A stretch of DNA of 64,000 bases, taken from NCBI GenBank assembly GCA_949825065.1, contig OX463863.1, positions 16,662,345-16,726,344 on the forward strand, written 5' to 3'. Below the pieces are notes generated by a model. That model was not told where the DNA came from. It saw only the letters and a list, made by a program, of their open reading frames with translations, and did no database searches. Positions 53,216-63,910 of this stretch are shown in pieces (position 1 is the stretch's first letter; every line of letters starts with the position of its first letter). The position numbers and the translations under genes were made by a program. Source of the DNA: Odontocerum albicorne (taxonomy: Eukaryota > Arthropoda > Insecta > Trichoptera > Odontoceridae).

Positions 53216-53988
53216 ACACATCGATCAATAAGTCCCGGGACTAACCAACAGATGGCGCCTCTAATAACAAATCCATACCATTCTCAGTTAGTGCCAACCT
53301 TTAGAAGTTACGTGTCAAACTTTCATGACATTGTGTCATTGAGTTACGATGGTTTTAGTGACACTACTTTTGCTATTTTCAAAACAATGGAAAAAACAGA
53401 ATTTCGTGTGTTGATAAAACATTGCTTTTTAATGGGAAAAAATACCGTTCAAACTCAGCGATGGCTTGAAAAGTGTTATCCGGGCTCTGCTCCGTCGAAA
53501 ACAACCATTTGTCGATGGTATGCTGATTTCAAACGCGGTCATACAGACACAAATTATGCTGAACGCTCTGGTCGTCCAAATGAGGCTGTTACACCAGAAA
53601 AAAACCACTCAAAATCGTGATGGAAAATTGCAAAGTAAAGTGTGAGAAGCGACCAAAAACTCAACAGTCGACCGGGAAGGTTATGGCCTCCATATTTTGG
53701 CATGCGCATGGTATAATATTCATCAATCACCTTGAAAAGGGAAAAACCCTTAAATAGCGAATATTACATAGCGTTATTGGAGCGTTTGAAGGCAGAAATT
53801 GCAAAGAAACGGCCTCAAATGAAGAAGAAAAAAGTTCTCTTTCATCAGGACAATGCACCGTGTCACAAGTCAATGGTAACGATGGCCAAATTGCATGAGT
53901 TGAACTTCGAATTGCTTCCGCATCCACCATACTCTCCAGATTTGGCCTCCAGCGACTATTGGCTGTTCGCAGACCTCAAAGAGATGCT
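53216..53988 (+). mobile_element. mariner element of irritans type, 3' truncated
   Basis: The left end is TA|ACACATCGATCAATAAGTCC and continues CGGGACTAACCAACAGATG, as in the related copy at 55934. The right end is missing: the element stops at about 53988 next to a LINE remnant. Confidence 0.8.
53387..53988 (+). pseudogene. irritans-type mariner transposase pseudogene (copy 1)
   Basis: ATG at 53387: MEKTEFRVLIKHCFLMGKNT, WLEKCYPGSAPSKTTICRWY, ADFKRGHTDTNYAERSGRPN form the paired HTH region. After 53615 an internal deletion removes the second HTH and the first catalytic Asp. The rest resumes at about 53670 with KVMASIFWHAHGIIFINHLE, then LFHQDNAPCHKSMVTMAKLH (second Asp) and LLPHPPYSPDLASSDYWLF (third Asp). 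It is cut after ADLKEML. The residues are those of the irritans subfamily (D,D34D). Not functional. Confidence 0.85.
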
Positions 53989-53999
53989 CAGTAGAATAT

Positions 54000-54260
54000 C
54001 CCTTTAATATAAGTTATAATATCATATAATTCATCATCATCCTGTTGAATAGCTTATAATCCAGCATCGTGACTCCCATTTTACCCTCTGACGATTTCTC
54101 CCCAATCCATCTCGTCACTCCGAGACTCGAAGGGCAGTTGTTAAGGGTAATCCAACTGTCTGTCATTTGGTCAGTCCGACACATTGGGAATCTTCTTCTT
54201 GTGTGTTGTCTTTCCATACTTGAAGTAATCACAAACCTATTATACCATTACGTGACAAAT
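54000..54260 (-). pseudogene. LINE ORF2 C-terminal fragment, minus strand
   Basis: Minus strand: FPMCRTDQMTDSWITLNNCP, SSLGVTRWIGEKSSEG. It resembles the RWTDQMT...W end of ORF2 seen at 31600. Single exon-like, no catalytic part. Confidence 0.45.
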
Positions 54261-54549
54261 AAAACACATGCGAAATAATGTCGCTGATATGGTGATATTC
54301 AAGTTGAAGGTAATATTCCTAATGCTGCTACTATGGCAGCATCGGAGTGAGTAGGGCTAAAATTTATTCATTGGTAATTTGTCTATGATTTTAGCTACAT
54401 TAAACTTAAGTAGGAAACAGAACTTTATCTGTAAATTAAATTTTTTAAATAAAAGTAAATAAAATAAGAACAGAAGGTTTTTCATTGACCCTATGACTAA
54501 ATTATTAAAGGAACATATCAATATGATGACTTTATTATAGTCAAATGTC
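54261..54549. other. No gene seen
   Basis: AT-rich spacer between a LINE shred and the 67-bp minisatellite. Confidence 0.4.
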
Positions 54550-55890
54550 TATACTGTTAGATCGAGGGACGCTACAAAATGCCTCCATCAAGACCGACTC
54601 ACAACCTTGCACTCTATATTCTGTAAGGTCAAGGGCCGCTATGAAATGCCTCCATCAAGATCGACCCACAACCTTGCACTCTATATTCTGTAAGGTCAAG
54701 GGACGCTATGAAATGCCTCCATCAAGATCGACCCACAACCTTGCACTCTTTATTCTGTTAGGTCAAGGGACGCTATGAAATGCCTCCATCAAGACCGACT
54801 CACAACCTTGCACTCTATATTCTGTTAGGTCAAGGGACGCTTTGAAATGCCTCCATCAAGATCGACCCACAACCTTGCACTCTATATTCTGTTAGGTCAA
54901 GGGACGCTATGAAATGCCTCCATCAAGATCGACCGACAACCTTGCACTCTATATTCTGTAAGGTCAAGGGACGCTATGAAATGCCTCCATCAAGATCGAC
55001 CCACAACCTTGCACTCTTTATTCTGTTAGGTCAAGGGACGCTATGAAATGCCTCCATCAAGACCGACTCACAACCTTGCACTCTATATTCTGTTAGGTCA
55101 AGGGACGCTTTGAAATGCCTCCATCAAGATCGACCCACAACCTTGCACTCTATATTCTGTTAGGTCAAGGGACGCTATGAAATGCCTCCATCAAGATCGA
55201 CCGACAACCTTGCACTCTTTATTCTGTTAGGTCAAGGGACGCTATGAAATGCCTCCATCAAGATCGACCCACAACCTTGCACTCTATATTCTGTTAGGTC
55301 AAGGGACGCTTTGAAATGCCTCCATCAAGATCGACCCACAACCTTGCACCCTATATTCTGTAAGGTCAAGGGACGCTTTGAAATGCCTCCATCAAGATCG
55401 ACTCACAACCTTGCACTCTATATTCTGTTAGGTCAAGGGCCGCTATGAAATGCCTCCATCAAGATCGACCCACAACCTTGCACTCTTTATTCTGTTAGGT
55501 CAAGGGCCGCTATGAAATGCCTCCATCAAGATCGACCCACAACCTTGCACTCTTTATTCTGTTAGGTCAAGGGACGCTATGAAATGCCTCCATCAAGATC
55601 GACCCACAACCTTGCACTCTTTATTCTGTTAGGTCAAGGGCCGTTATGAAATGCCTCCATCAAGATCGACCCACAACCTTGCACTCTTTATTCTGTTAGG
55701 TCAAGGGACGCTATGAAATGCCTCCATCAAGATCGACCCACAACCTTGCACTCTTTATTCTGTTAGGTCAAGGGCCGCTATGAAATGCCTCTATCAAGAT
55801 CGACCCACAACCTTGCACTCTTTATTCTGTTAGGTCAAGGGACGCTATGAAATGCCTCCATCAAGATCGACCCACAACCTTGCACCTTAT
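54550..55890. repeat. 67-bp minisatellite, about 20 copies
   Basis: The unit TCAAGGGACGCTATGAAATG, CCTCCATCAAGATCGACCCA, CAACCTTGCACTCTATATTC repeats every 67 bp. Variants (GGGCCGCT, CTTTATTC, CGACCGAC) recur in groups, so blocks of several units have been copied together (for example 54740-54970 and 55040-55210). Broken mariner copies stand on both sides. Confidence 0.95.
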
Positions 55891-55933
55891 ATTATCTCAC
55901 ATACGAGAACTTTTCTTCATCATCTACCATATA

Positions 55934-56594
55934 ACACATCGATCAATAAGTCCCGGGACTAACTACTAACTAATTAACAACATTTGTTTGCCAAAATTCT
56001 TCTTTATTCATCAACATAGTCTCCTTCAAGAGTGATACATTCATTCCAACGCTTTCCTAACTTTTCTATGCCAGCCGTGTAGAACGATTTATCTTTGGTT
56101 TCAAAATAGGCGTTAGTTTCGGCAATCATTTCTTCATTGGAGCCAAATTTCTTTCCCTGGAGTATCTTTTTGATGTCTGCGAACAGCCAATAGTCGCTGG
56201 GGGCCAAATCTGGAGAATATGGTGGGTGCGGAAGCAATTTGAAGTTCAAGCCTCATTTGTGTCTGTACGACCGCGTTTGAAATAAGCATACCATCGACAA
56301 ATGGTTATTTTCGACTGAGCAGAGCCAGGGTCACACTTTTCAAGCCATCGTTGAGTTTGAACGGTATTTTTTCCCATTAAAAAGCAATGTTTTATCAACA
56401 CACGAAATTCGGTTTTTTCCATTGTTTTGAAAATAGCATCACTAAAACCACTGTAACTCAATGACACATTGTCGGAATGTCATGAAAGTTTGACACGTAA
56501 CTTCTAAAGGTTTGTACTAATTGAGAATGATATGGATTTGTTATTAAAGGCGCCATCTGTTGGTTAGTCCCGGGACTTATTGATTGATGCGTTT
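55934..56594 (-). mobile_element. mariner element of irritans type, internally deleted
   Basis: TA-flanked. Left end ACACATCGATCAATAAGTCC, right end complement AAACGCATCAATCAATAAGT, both continuing CCCGGGAC. 661 bp, about half of a full-length mariner. Same family as 53216, in reverse orientation. Both copies share the flanking bases CATATAACACATCGATCAAT. Confidence 0.85.
56004..56422 (-). pseudogene. irritans-type mariner transposase pseudogene (copy 2)
   Basis: ATG at 56422: MEKTEFRVLIKHCFLMGKNT through YAYFKRGRTDTNEA. At about 56247 the first third is joined to the last third (NFKLLPHPPYSPDLAPSDYW, then KKFGSNEEMIAETNAYFETK, ECITLEGDYVDE). The first two catalytic Asp regions are lost and the frame shifts at the joint. 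Only the third Asp and the C-terminus remain. Confidence 0.85.
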
Positions 56595-56669
56595 TATCTA
56601 CACCATCCGTGTTCTTCATACCTTTATTCCTATTAAAAAAATCATGGTTTTTACTGTCTCACGATACTA

Positions 56670-56884
56670 TAGTTCGGAAATTCTAGGATGAGTCCTGTGA
56701 CAGCTCACAAATTTGCCCCAATATAACCTTATGTAATGTATTTACCTAAATAACTTGCTATTTATTAGAATTGAGGCTTATATTAAAGTTGATAAAATAA
56801 TTAAAATTACTGAACATCGTTACAAGGTTGTATTGGGGCAAATTTGTGAGCTGTCACAGGACTCATCCTAGAATTTCCGTACTA
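56670..56884. repeat. Palindromic MITE related to family W
   Basis: TA-flanked; ends TAGTTCGGAAATTCTAGGAT and complement of TAGTACGGAAATTCTAGGAT, inverted over more than 60 bp (CCTGTGACAGCTCACAAATT, TGCCCCAATA). 215 bp. The inner part (CAAATTTGCCCCAATATAAC, TAATAAATAGCAAG complement) is related to 23013-23523. Confidence 0.75.
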
Positions 56885-57260
56885 TAGAAGCAATAAGTTT
56901 ATATGTCCCCAATAAATATAGCCGTGCAAGCAATTATCCTCTAGTCTATGATAAATATCCTCTATTCTATGATAAATTATCCTCTATTCTATGATATCGC
57001 AAGCAATTATCCTCTATTCTATGATAAATACCATACTGTTCTATGATAAATACCAACTTACAGAAGGAATATCATGGCTAAACACTCAGTCACGAGTGGT
57101 ATAGAGATATTGAACCAACTGAGTGACACTGTGGATATAGTCTCGGCACCGTCTAGCAATATGAGAAGAGTCCTGGCTGATATTCTTCCTTACTAATAAG
57201 CTAGAAGCAGACCTTCTTTGGGTAACAGGAGAAATACGTGCAAAGTGGATCAAAAAAAAT
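56885..57260. repeat. Dispersed repeat R2, copy 3
   Basis: AGCAATAAGTTTATATGTCC ... GAGTGACACTGTGGATATAG ... GAAATACGTGCAAAGTGGAT, matching 16960-17246. The middle holds extra tandem copies of CCTCTATTCTATGATAAAT (56940-57050). Confidence 0.65.
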
Positions 57261-58207
57261 CTATTCCACATTGTTTCATTCTGTCTGTCTTCTGATACAC
57301 TAAGTTTTCCATCTGATACACTAAGTTTTGGTCTTTGAACAAGTTATTTTCTTTATATCCTTCGAATTTATAGTATTTTATATATATTTATTCCAATCGA
57401 AATGAAACAATTAAAAATTTTTGAAGATTTTTAATTTAAAAAAAACATACAAATTACTTTGCCTGGAAGGTAACATTTTGCCCATGACGTACGGACTGTA
57501 TATAGTTCGCTTGAGCTTCTTAGATCTTGAGCAAACAAACAAGTGTCTGGAACAGTCAATGCAGTGTCTTCGATTGCACCATAAGCTCTTTTACTTCTTT
57601 AAAGTTTCTCTCCTCTTCGGAAATTGACGATCATGGAGACGGCAGCTCTGAACAAAGATATGGTGCCGCAATAAAACCACTCTCGTAAGTTCTTCATCCA
57701 GGAAATACATCATCTTCCCGGACTACTTCTGTCTAGAATCTCTCGCTGTAATATCAGTTGAAAATTCTCATATTTTCCTCCTCGCACTGTAGTCCTAATT
57801 ATTCTGATTTTCTCCTTTTGACGGTGGATAATACTTTTCTATATTTATTCATATATTTCAGCTATCATTATTATAGACATGGTCAACCCATGATACTCTC
57901 TTATGGGCATGGTCAACCCATGATACTCTCAACATTCAGCGATATCACAACATTTCAAAAGTTCCTAATTTTTTGAAGTGGTCTGAATACAATTCTATGC
58001 ATCAATACCCTAGAGAAGTACGGAAAATACATGATAACGAAAAATTTGCATACATAATTCTAGATTGAAATCCTTCTTGCAAACAATATCTGCATTTTGA
58101 AGAAGCAGCTTAGTTCCCAAGATCTCACCACTGCTTGCTGAAGTTGTTTTCTGCCTCCCTCCATTCACAATCTCCAACTCGAATTTATTAGTTAGAAGCC
58201 TATGGTG
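57261..58207. other. No gene seen; small tandem duplicates
   Basis: CATCTGATACACTAAGTTTT is nearly doubled (57290-57330) and CATGGTCAACCCATGATACT is doubled (57878 and 57908). No domain was recognised in the open frames. Confidence 0.4.
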
Positions 58208-58330
58208 TATGTCGGTACCAGGTCTTATTTGTGCTCCCCTGATGATGGGATGAAAACCTTGAAACCGGTAGGGTTATACCGTTATATAGAGTGGACTTAA
58301 CTAATTACAATAAATTTAATACTTTTTGCT
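58208..58330. repeat. Foldback repeat F1, right arm
   Basis: TGTGCTCCCCTGATGATGGG, CCTTGAAACCGGTAGGGTTA, TACCGTTATATAGAGTGGAC: the return arm of F1 without its partner. Confidence 0.6.
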
Positions 58331-58344
58331 TTAAAAAAGCAGTA

Positions 58345-58850
58345 TTGCATACATACATACCATCACACCGTTTCCTTGTCAGGGTAGGCAGAGAGGACAT
58401 ATCGCATAACTCCTATCTCGACACATCGTTAGCCTCCTCTACATCCATACACCATCTCATTCTCTGACTTTCTACGTTTTCTTTCAAAATATAATTTACT
58501 TGATCCAATCACACTTTCCTTGGTCTTCCTCTCGCATTTGCACTATATATTTGTTTTGTTAGTCTTTCTTCTTTCATTCGTTCTACATACTCAAACCATC
58601 TCAGCGCGCCTCCTCCACCTTACTCAACACATTAGCCTTAAGTTCACATTCAACCCTGATCACTTCATTCTGTATTCTGTCATACATTCTCACTCCATGA
58701 ATTTTTCTCAATGCACGCATTTCCCATGTCTCCGTTTCACTCCAATGGATCAAAGTTGGCACCAACACACTTTTATAGACTATCATCTATTTTTCTCTTC
58801 CTAATTATAATTCCTACTCTCAAAATTTCATTGACTTTGTTCAAACACAT
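58345..58850 (-). pseudogene. LINE 3' end (family L1x), minus strand
   Basis: Minus strand, in order: MIVYKSVLVPTLIHWSETET, WEMRALRKIHGVRMYDRIQN, EVIRVECELKANVLSKVEEA, then RRALRWFEY-like and SAYPDKETV-like ends. The order YGSETW (here HWSETE), RMYDRIQNEVI, KANVLSKVEE is the C-terminal part of the ORF2 protein. It is the longest continuous copy of the region upstream of the KQIYSANVSG motif. Confidence 0.7.
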
Positions 58851-58948
58851 TTTTTAAGGATTTTTCTCTCTACCAGATCTATCATTATGTATGCATTACA
58901 AATTTGTTAATGCAGTCTTTCATTAACTATCCGTTCAACATGTCTATA

Positions 58949-59503
58949 CTAAAGAAAATATAGGATGGCCCCTGTGACGTTTCACAAATTTGTTCCAATA
59001 CAACCTTGTAACGACGTATTATTTTATCAACTTTAATATAAGCCTCGGTTCTAATAAATAACGAGTTATTTAGGTAAATACATTACATAAAACTAACAAT
59101 AATGACAAATTAATACATCTTGTTATAAATTAGCAAAAATGTGGCAGTTTATTAAAATCAAATAATATTTGGCGACGTTCGTCAAAAGTCACTACGTTAG
59201 TCTGCATTGGCTAGGGATGGGGTATAGGATAATTGGATTTTCGATTTTTTTATACATAAAATTAAATGTTCGTAATTAGTATTAATTCATCGTGGATCTT
59301 GGCCTATTTAAAGATAGATACAAATCATACAATACATTAGAAAGTCAGTATAATGAAAATTAGGAATTAAAACGTCAGTTTAGAGAAAAACAATTTTTCG
59401 ATTTATAAAATAACGATTTGATTTGTAAAAAAAATTATTTTACCCCATTCCTTTAAGACATGATATTTCAAACGTAACAGGGACCATGCAACATTTTCTT
59501 GAG
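58949..59503. repeat. TA-flanked MITE (family W), copy 2
   Basis: Ends CTAAAGAAAATATAGGATGG and complement of CTCAAGAAAATGTTGCATGG, with TA on both sides. 555 bp, colinear with 23013-23523 with an extra GGCGACGTTCGTCAAAAGTC in the middle. Confidence 0.75.
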
Positions 59504-60212
59504 TATAAAATGTAACACATAAGTTTTTAACTCGCATACATCCTTTAATAATTACATTTTCTATTGTCATACACAACACACTCGGCTACTTATTGTAGTT
59601 AGGGGCAACAAATTTATAAAATAGCGATAGAAAATAGACAACAGAGACCAACTTGAAATCGTGCATGAACTTGTTAAGCTTTCTCTGTTGCTAAATTTGA
59701 ATAAAACTTAGCAAAAGCAAAAGCAGATTATATATTTACATGTTCCACGAATGACCAGTGTAGATCATAGACAAGACGTAATTTGCAAAGAAAATAAAAT
59801 GTCTCTCTCATTTTGATTAAGTAGACAAAGATTATTAACGTTTCACGGAATGGCATGGATCTAAAACCATTGAAAATAAATATAAAATCTTCAAAAGAAA
59901 AAAAAAATAGAAAAACTCTTCATTTCTCTCTTTTCTTATATTTCAAACTTTTGACAAAGTTAATCGAAAGCTTAAGAATTGATTTTCTTTTATCAATTTT
60001 AAATTATTGAAGACAAGTTAAAAGTTAATTTTTTTTAAGTACAAAAAAGTTTATACTTTATTCTATAATATATATTTAAAAAAATCAAAGTTTCTACTTA
60101 CTCCAACTAATAATATTTTCTTTGTAAAATGCTTAGCAAAATGTTTTATATTCAATCAAAATAAAACTAATTTGAAAAGTTTTTAACTATTATAAAAATA
60201 TATATGTGGATG
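59504..60212. other. No gene seen
   Basis: AT-rich and non-coding. A partial duplicate of 59940-60140 appears at about 61690-61860 (AGCTTAAGAATTGATTTTCT and CCAAAATTGATTTTCTTTTT, then TTAAATTATTGAA), suggesting another dispersed repeat. Confidence 0.4.
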
Positions 60213-60375
60213 TTATATTTAAAAAAGAACATGTCCACAAAATCAGAATGGGAAATCGCAAAAAAAACTGTTTGCATTAAAAATATATGACGTAATAATT
60301 CATTGTAAAAACATATGAAATCCTTAAAATCGCTTAATGTGACTTGATTTGTTGTTTAAAATCTAATCATAATAA
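60213..60375. repeat. End fragment of the 13893 element (family G)
   Basis: AAAAAAGAACATGTCCACAA, AATGGGAAATCGCAAAAAAA, ATATATGACGTAATAATTCA and GACTTGATTTGTTGTTTAAA match the complement of 14717-14872. The fragment ends where a T1 element has inserted at TTAA. Confidence 0.75.
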
Positions 60376-60379
60376 TTAA

Positions 60380-60978
60380 CCTTTCCCTTCCTGTGCTAAA
60401 AAAATCCACCCGTTCCGGTGCTCTGTATTCAGTACACATGTAAAAATGAGCGATTTAAAATCGGAAAAATAAGAATATTCATAGTCAATCGCTTAAATTA
60501 ATAAAATTTGAAATCAAAATGATAATAATTGAAATTTAATTGCTGAAAACATAAAAAAAAAACATCGGAAGACGTTCACAAAACGGGCGAAGCGACCACC
60601 TCGAATGAAAGCCCGCTGGCTACTGAGCGAGAGAAGCGAGCGAACTAAGATTCTATTTCTTGCGTTCCCATATACCGAAGTAGAGTGAGACGCGAATAGC
60701 GTCGCTTCCTCCCCCATAGTGTTTTTTTAGATTGAATATACCTACGTCACACACTGGCACACGTTTGATTGTATTGGTGAATTTATTCCCGATTTTCACA
60801 AAATATCTCTGATGTGGCCGATAAGTGCTAATTATTCTTTATATTATTTTTTCCTGCAATGCATAAATGTATTACGGAGGAATATCTAAAATCTGAACCC
60901 AGTATTTATTATATTTATAGAGATATTAAAGTTTTTAGAAGCAATGTGTACTAGTTACACATCATAGGGAAGGAAGGG
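60380..60978. repeat. TTAA MITE T1, copy inserted in the G fragment
   Basis: TTAA at 60376-60379 and 60979-60982; ends CCTTTCCCTTCCTGTG and complement of CCCTTCCTTCCCTATG. 599 bp. The left flank (TCATAATAATTAA) corresponds to GGTAATAATTAAAATAG in the unbroken 13893 element. Confidence 0.8.
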
Positions 60979-61126
60979 TTAAACTAGTGGAAAACTGTAA
61001 TAAAAATTTTCCATCGTACGAGGTTTGGTCAAAGAATAAAGAAAATTTATTAATTTCGCAAGCTGTTTGATTTACATTGAACCGATCTTCTTTCTTCACA
61101 TTGGCGACACTGCCGGTGATGTACTT

Positions 61127-61247
61127 TATGCGTAAATGTATTACGGAGGAATACCTGAAATCTGAAGCCAGTATTTATTATATTTATAGAGATATTAAAG
61201 TTTTTAGAAGAAATGTGTATTAGTTACACGTCACAAGACAGGAAGGG
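61127..61247. repeat. TTAA MITE T1, right-end fragment
   Basis: GCGTAAATGTATTACGGAGG to GTCACAAGACAGGAAGGG before TTAA (61248-61251). Matches the last 120 bp of 60380-60978. Confidence 0.75.
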
Positions 61248-61289
61248 TTAAAGAGGTATTTTTTTTAGTAAAACTGTTTATCTCACTTA

Positions 61290-61450
61290 ATATAACTATA
61301 TAATCCTACCGGTTTCAAGGTTTTTACTTTATCATCAGGGGAGCACAAATAATACTTGTTTATGCTCCTCTAATGATGAGATAAAATCTTGGAAGCAATG
61401 TGGTTGTTGTATTATTATATAGAGTAGAATAAACTATGCTTTAATAAACA
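61290..61450. repeat. Foldback repeat F1, decayed two-armed copy
   Basis: ATAATCCTACCGGTTTCAAG, ATCATCAGGGGAGCACAAAT, then CTTGTTTATGCTCCTCTAAT and GATGAGATAAAATCTTGGAA: both arms are present with many changes. It is followed by AGAGTAGAATAAACTATG. Confidence 0.6.
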
Positions 61451-62204
61451 AAGAAAAATAATTGATTACATACAATTAATATAATGTCACCATATCATCT
61501 ATTAGTAATTAGGTGAAAAAATAAGAAATAAGTTATCATAAATTTTGAAAATCAAAAACGACGATTTGAAAAATGGTACTATTTTGTATTACAAACACTA
61601 CGTTCGTTCAATACTTTTTTCTACGCATATAATAGACAACAATCGCCGCATCTTTGGATTTCACACGTCAAAAAGTACGGCTTCGTGTCGACACCTCCAA
61701 AATTGATTTTCTTTTTAGCAATTGTAAATTATTGAAAACAAATTACAAAAGGTAATTTTTACAGGTATAAAAAAGCTTATATTTTATTGTACATTTTTTT
61801 AAAGTAAAATTTTCTGCTTACTCTTAATTTAAAATATTTTATTTTGTTTTTGTGTTGAATTTATTCATTGAACACTTCGTGACTTTTTCTTAACTATTAA
61901 GATATAAATACAAGGTTGTTTGATTTGTTGATTACGTTTGATTGATAATATTCACTTTTGATATCTGAATTGGTATGAAATATTGATTACATGTAAATAT
62001 TGACAAAGCATTTATATGGATAAATGCTTTTCGCCGTAAGGTTACCTTGTTTGTCATGTCGCAAAATAGGGTGATTTTGTACGTGAAAAATTGAATTTAT
62101 CACTGATTAGTTCAGTCTTTTGGCGTCTTGTGATAGGATCAAAGTTGATGGGGGAACTAAAGCATATACTCGAACAAAACACTTTCAAAATTCGCTTAAA
62201 TCAT
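61451..62204. other. No gene seen
   Basis: AT-rich and non-coding. Part (61690-61860) is related to 59940-60140. Confidence 0.4.
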
Positions 62205-63035
62205 GATAGTGGGTTAGTGCCAACTTAAATGTATGGGAGTGAAACGTCGACGTCAATGGTAGTATTTTAGTGCCAACTTAAATGTATGGGAGTGAAATGT
62301 GGGCGTTAATGATAGTATTTTAGTGCCAACTTAAATGTATGGGAGTGAAATGTGGGCGTCAATGATAGTATGTTAGTGCCAACTTAAATGTGTGGGAGTG
62401 AAATGTGGGCGTCAATGATAGTATTTTAGTACCAACTTAAATGTATCGGAGTGAAATGTGGGCGTCAATGATAGTATTTTAGTGCCAACTTAAATGTATG
62501 GGAGTGAAATGTGGGCGTCAATGATAGTATGTTAGTGCCAACTTAAATGTGTGGGAGTGAAATGTGGGCGTCAATGATAGTATTTTAGTACCAACTTAAA
62601 TGTATCGGAGTGAAATGTGGGCGTCAATGATAGTATTTTAGTGCCAACTTAAATGTATGGGAGTGAAATGTGGGCGTCAATGATAGTATTTTAGTACCAA
62701 CTTAAATGTATCGGAGTGAAATGTGGGCGTCAATGATAGTATTTTAGTGCCAACTTAAATGTATGGAAATGAAATGTGGGCGTCAATGATAGTATTTTAG
62801 TGTCAATTTAAATGTATGGGAATGAAATGTGGGCGTCAATGATAGTATTTTAGTGCCAACTTAAATGTATCGGAGTGAAATGTGGGCGTCAATGATAGTA
62901 TTTTAGTGTCAACTTAAATGTATGGGAATGAAATGTGGGCGTCAATGATAGTATTTTAGTGCCAACTTAAATGTATCGGAGTGAAATGTGGGCGTCAATG
63001 ATAGTATTTTAGTGCCAACTTAAATGTATGTGAGT
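62205..63035. repeat. 53-bp minisatellite derived from LINE coding sequence, about 15 copies
   Basis: The unit TTAGTGCCAACTTAAATGTA, TGGGAGTGAAATGTGGGCGT, CAATGATAGTATT recurs with an exact 53-bp step (62218, 62271, 62324, ...). The unit corresponds to the LINE motif VLVPTLMYGSETW (compare 34510-34560 and the minus-strand copy at 58745). After the array the LINE sequence continues (63035 onward). Three-unit blocks with the same variants (TACCAACTT plus GTATCGGAG) show copying in groups. Confidence 0.9.
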
Positions 63036-63250
63036 GAAGTGGGCGTGGAAAATTTAAAAATAAGCTGTATTAATACTGTAGAAATGTGTGCAATGAGAAT
63101 AATACATGGGGTAACAATGTATGGCAGAATACGAAATAAAGGGATTAGGGATGATGTGTAAAGTAAGATCTTGGATATGGTTTGGGCATGTGGAACGAAT
63201 GAATGAAGGATGACTAACAAAACATATATATATATATATATACAGTGCAA
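63035..63250 (+). pseudogene. LINE 3' end (family L1x) following the 53-bp array
   Basis: Plus strand: INTVEMCAMRIIHGVTMYGR, IRNKGIRDDV, then VWACGTNE-like sequence (FGHVERMNE in another frame), and a (TA)n run at 63224-63241. It corresponds to the region directly after YGSETW in the LINE ORF2. Confidence 0.65.
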
Positions 63251-63261
63251 ATGGGAATGGA

Positions 63262-63350
63262 AGACCAATGTCGCGCATGGCTGCGCGGTAACGTGCTGGA
63301 CTTCTGTGCGGAAGGTCGTCGGTTCGAACCATGCGCTGTGCTACTCCCCT
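63262..63350 (+). mobile_element. tRNA-like sequence or SINE head
   Basis: CATGGCTGCGCGGTAACGTG is A-box-like and GTCGTCGGTTCGAACCATGC is a good B-box with a T-arm-like stem. The spacing suits a tRNA-derived promoter. The acceptor stem does not pair, so I prefer a SINE head or tRNA relic to a functional tRNA. Confidence 0.45.
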
Positions 63351-63479
63351 TGAACGACACAGGCATTTTTTTCCGCCAAGTGTTCGAGGGTATTAAGGAT
63401 ACCTATGACTTTGGTCATATCTATTCTTTAAAAAAAAAATTAAAGTATGTTATGATATTTTGAAATTAAATATAAAAAT

Positions 63480-63910
63480 TCAGATAAATCTCGTAGGAGA
63501 TGTGTGAGATAGTGTATGAATATGTAAGAGGCAAAATATGTGTGTTGAGATAAGAAACTATGGTGGTCTATCCTCTCTGCTTACCCCAGCAGAGAAATGA
63601 CATAATGAGATGTCTTTATGTATTTTACTATGAAATGGTTTGGGCATGTAGAAATAATGAATGAAGGAGTACTAACAAAAAAGATATATAGTGCAGATGT
63701 AAGTGGAAAGTGTGGTAGAATGACCAAGGAAAGTATGGTTGGATCAAGTGAATGGTATTTTGAAAGAAGGAAATGTAAAAAGTAGGATTTGTATGAAAGG
63801 TGTGTAAATGTCGATCAGGCGAAAGTTTATCGCGATAGGAAATTCTTGTGATCTGCTTCTCTCTGGCTACCCCAACAGGGAAACGGCATGATTGTATTTA
63901 TGTATTAAGG
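63480..63910 (+). pseudogene. LINE 3' ends (family L1x), two consecutive pieces
   Basis: AATATGTAAGAGGCAAAATA, then TCCTCTCTGCTTACCCCAGC (about 63571) is one 3' terminus. A second piece follows with EIMNEGVLTKKIYSADVSGK-like sequence (about 63653-63710) and TCTCTGGCTACCCCAACAGG (about 63862). Both are decayed. Confidence 0.6.
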
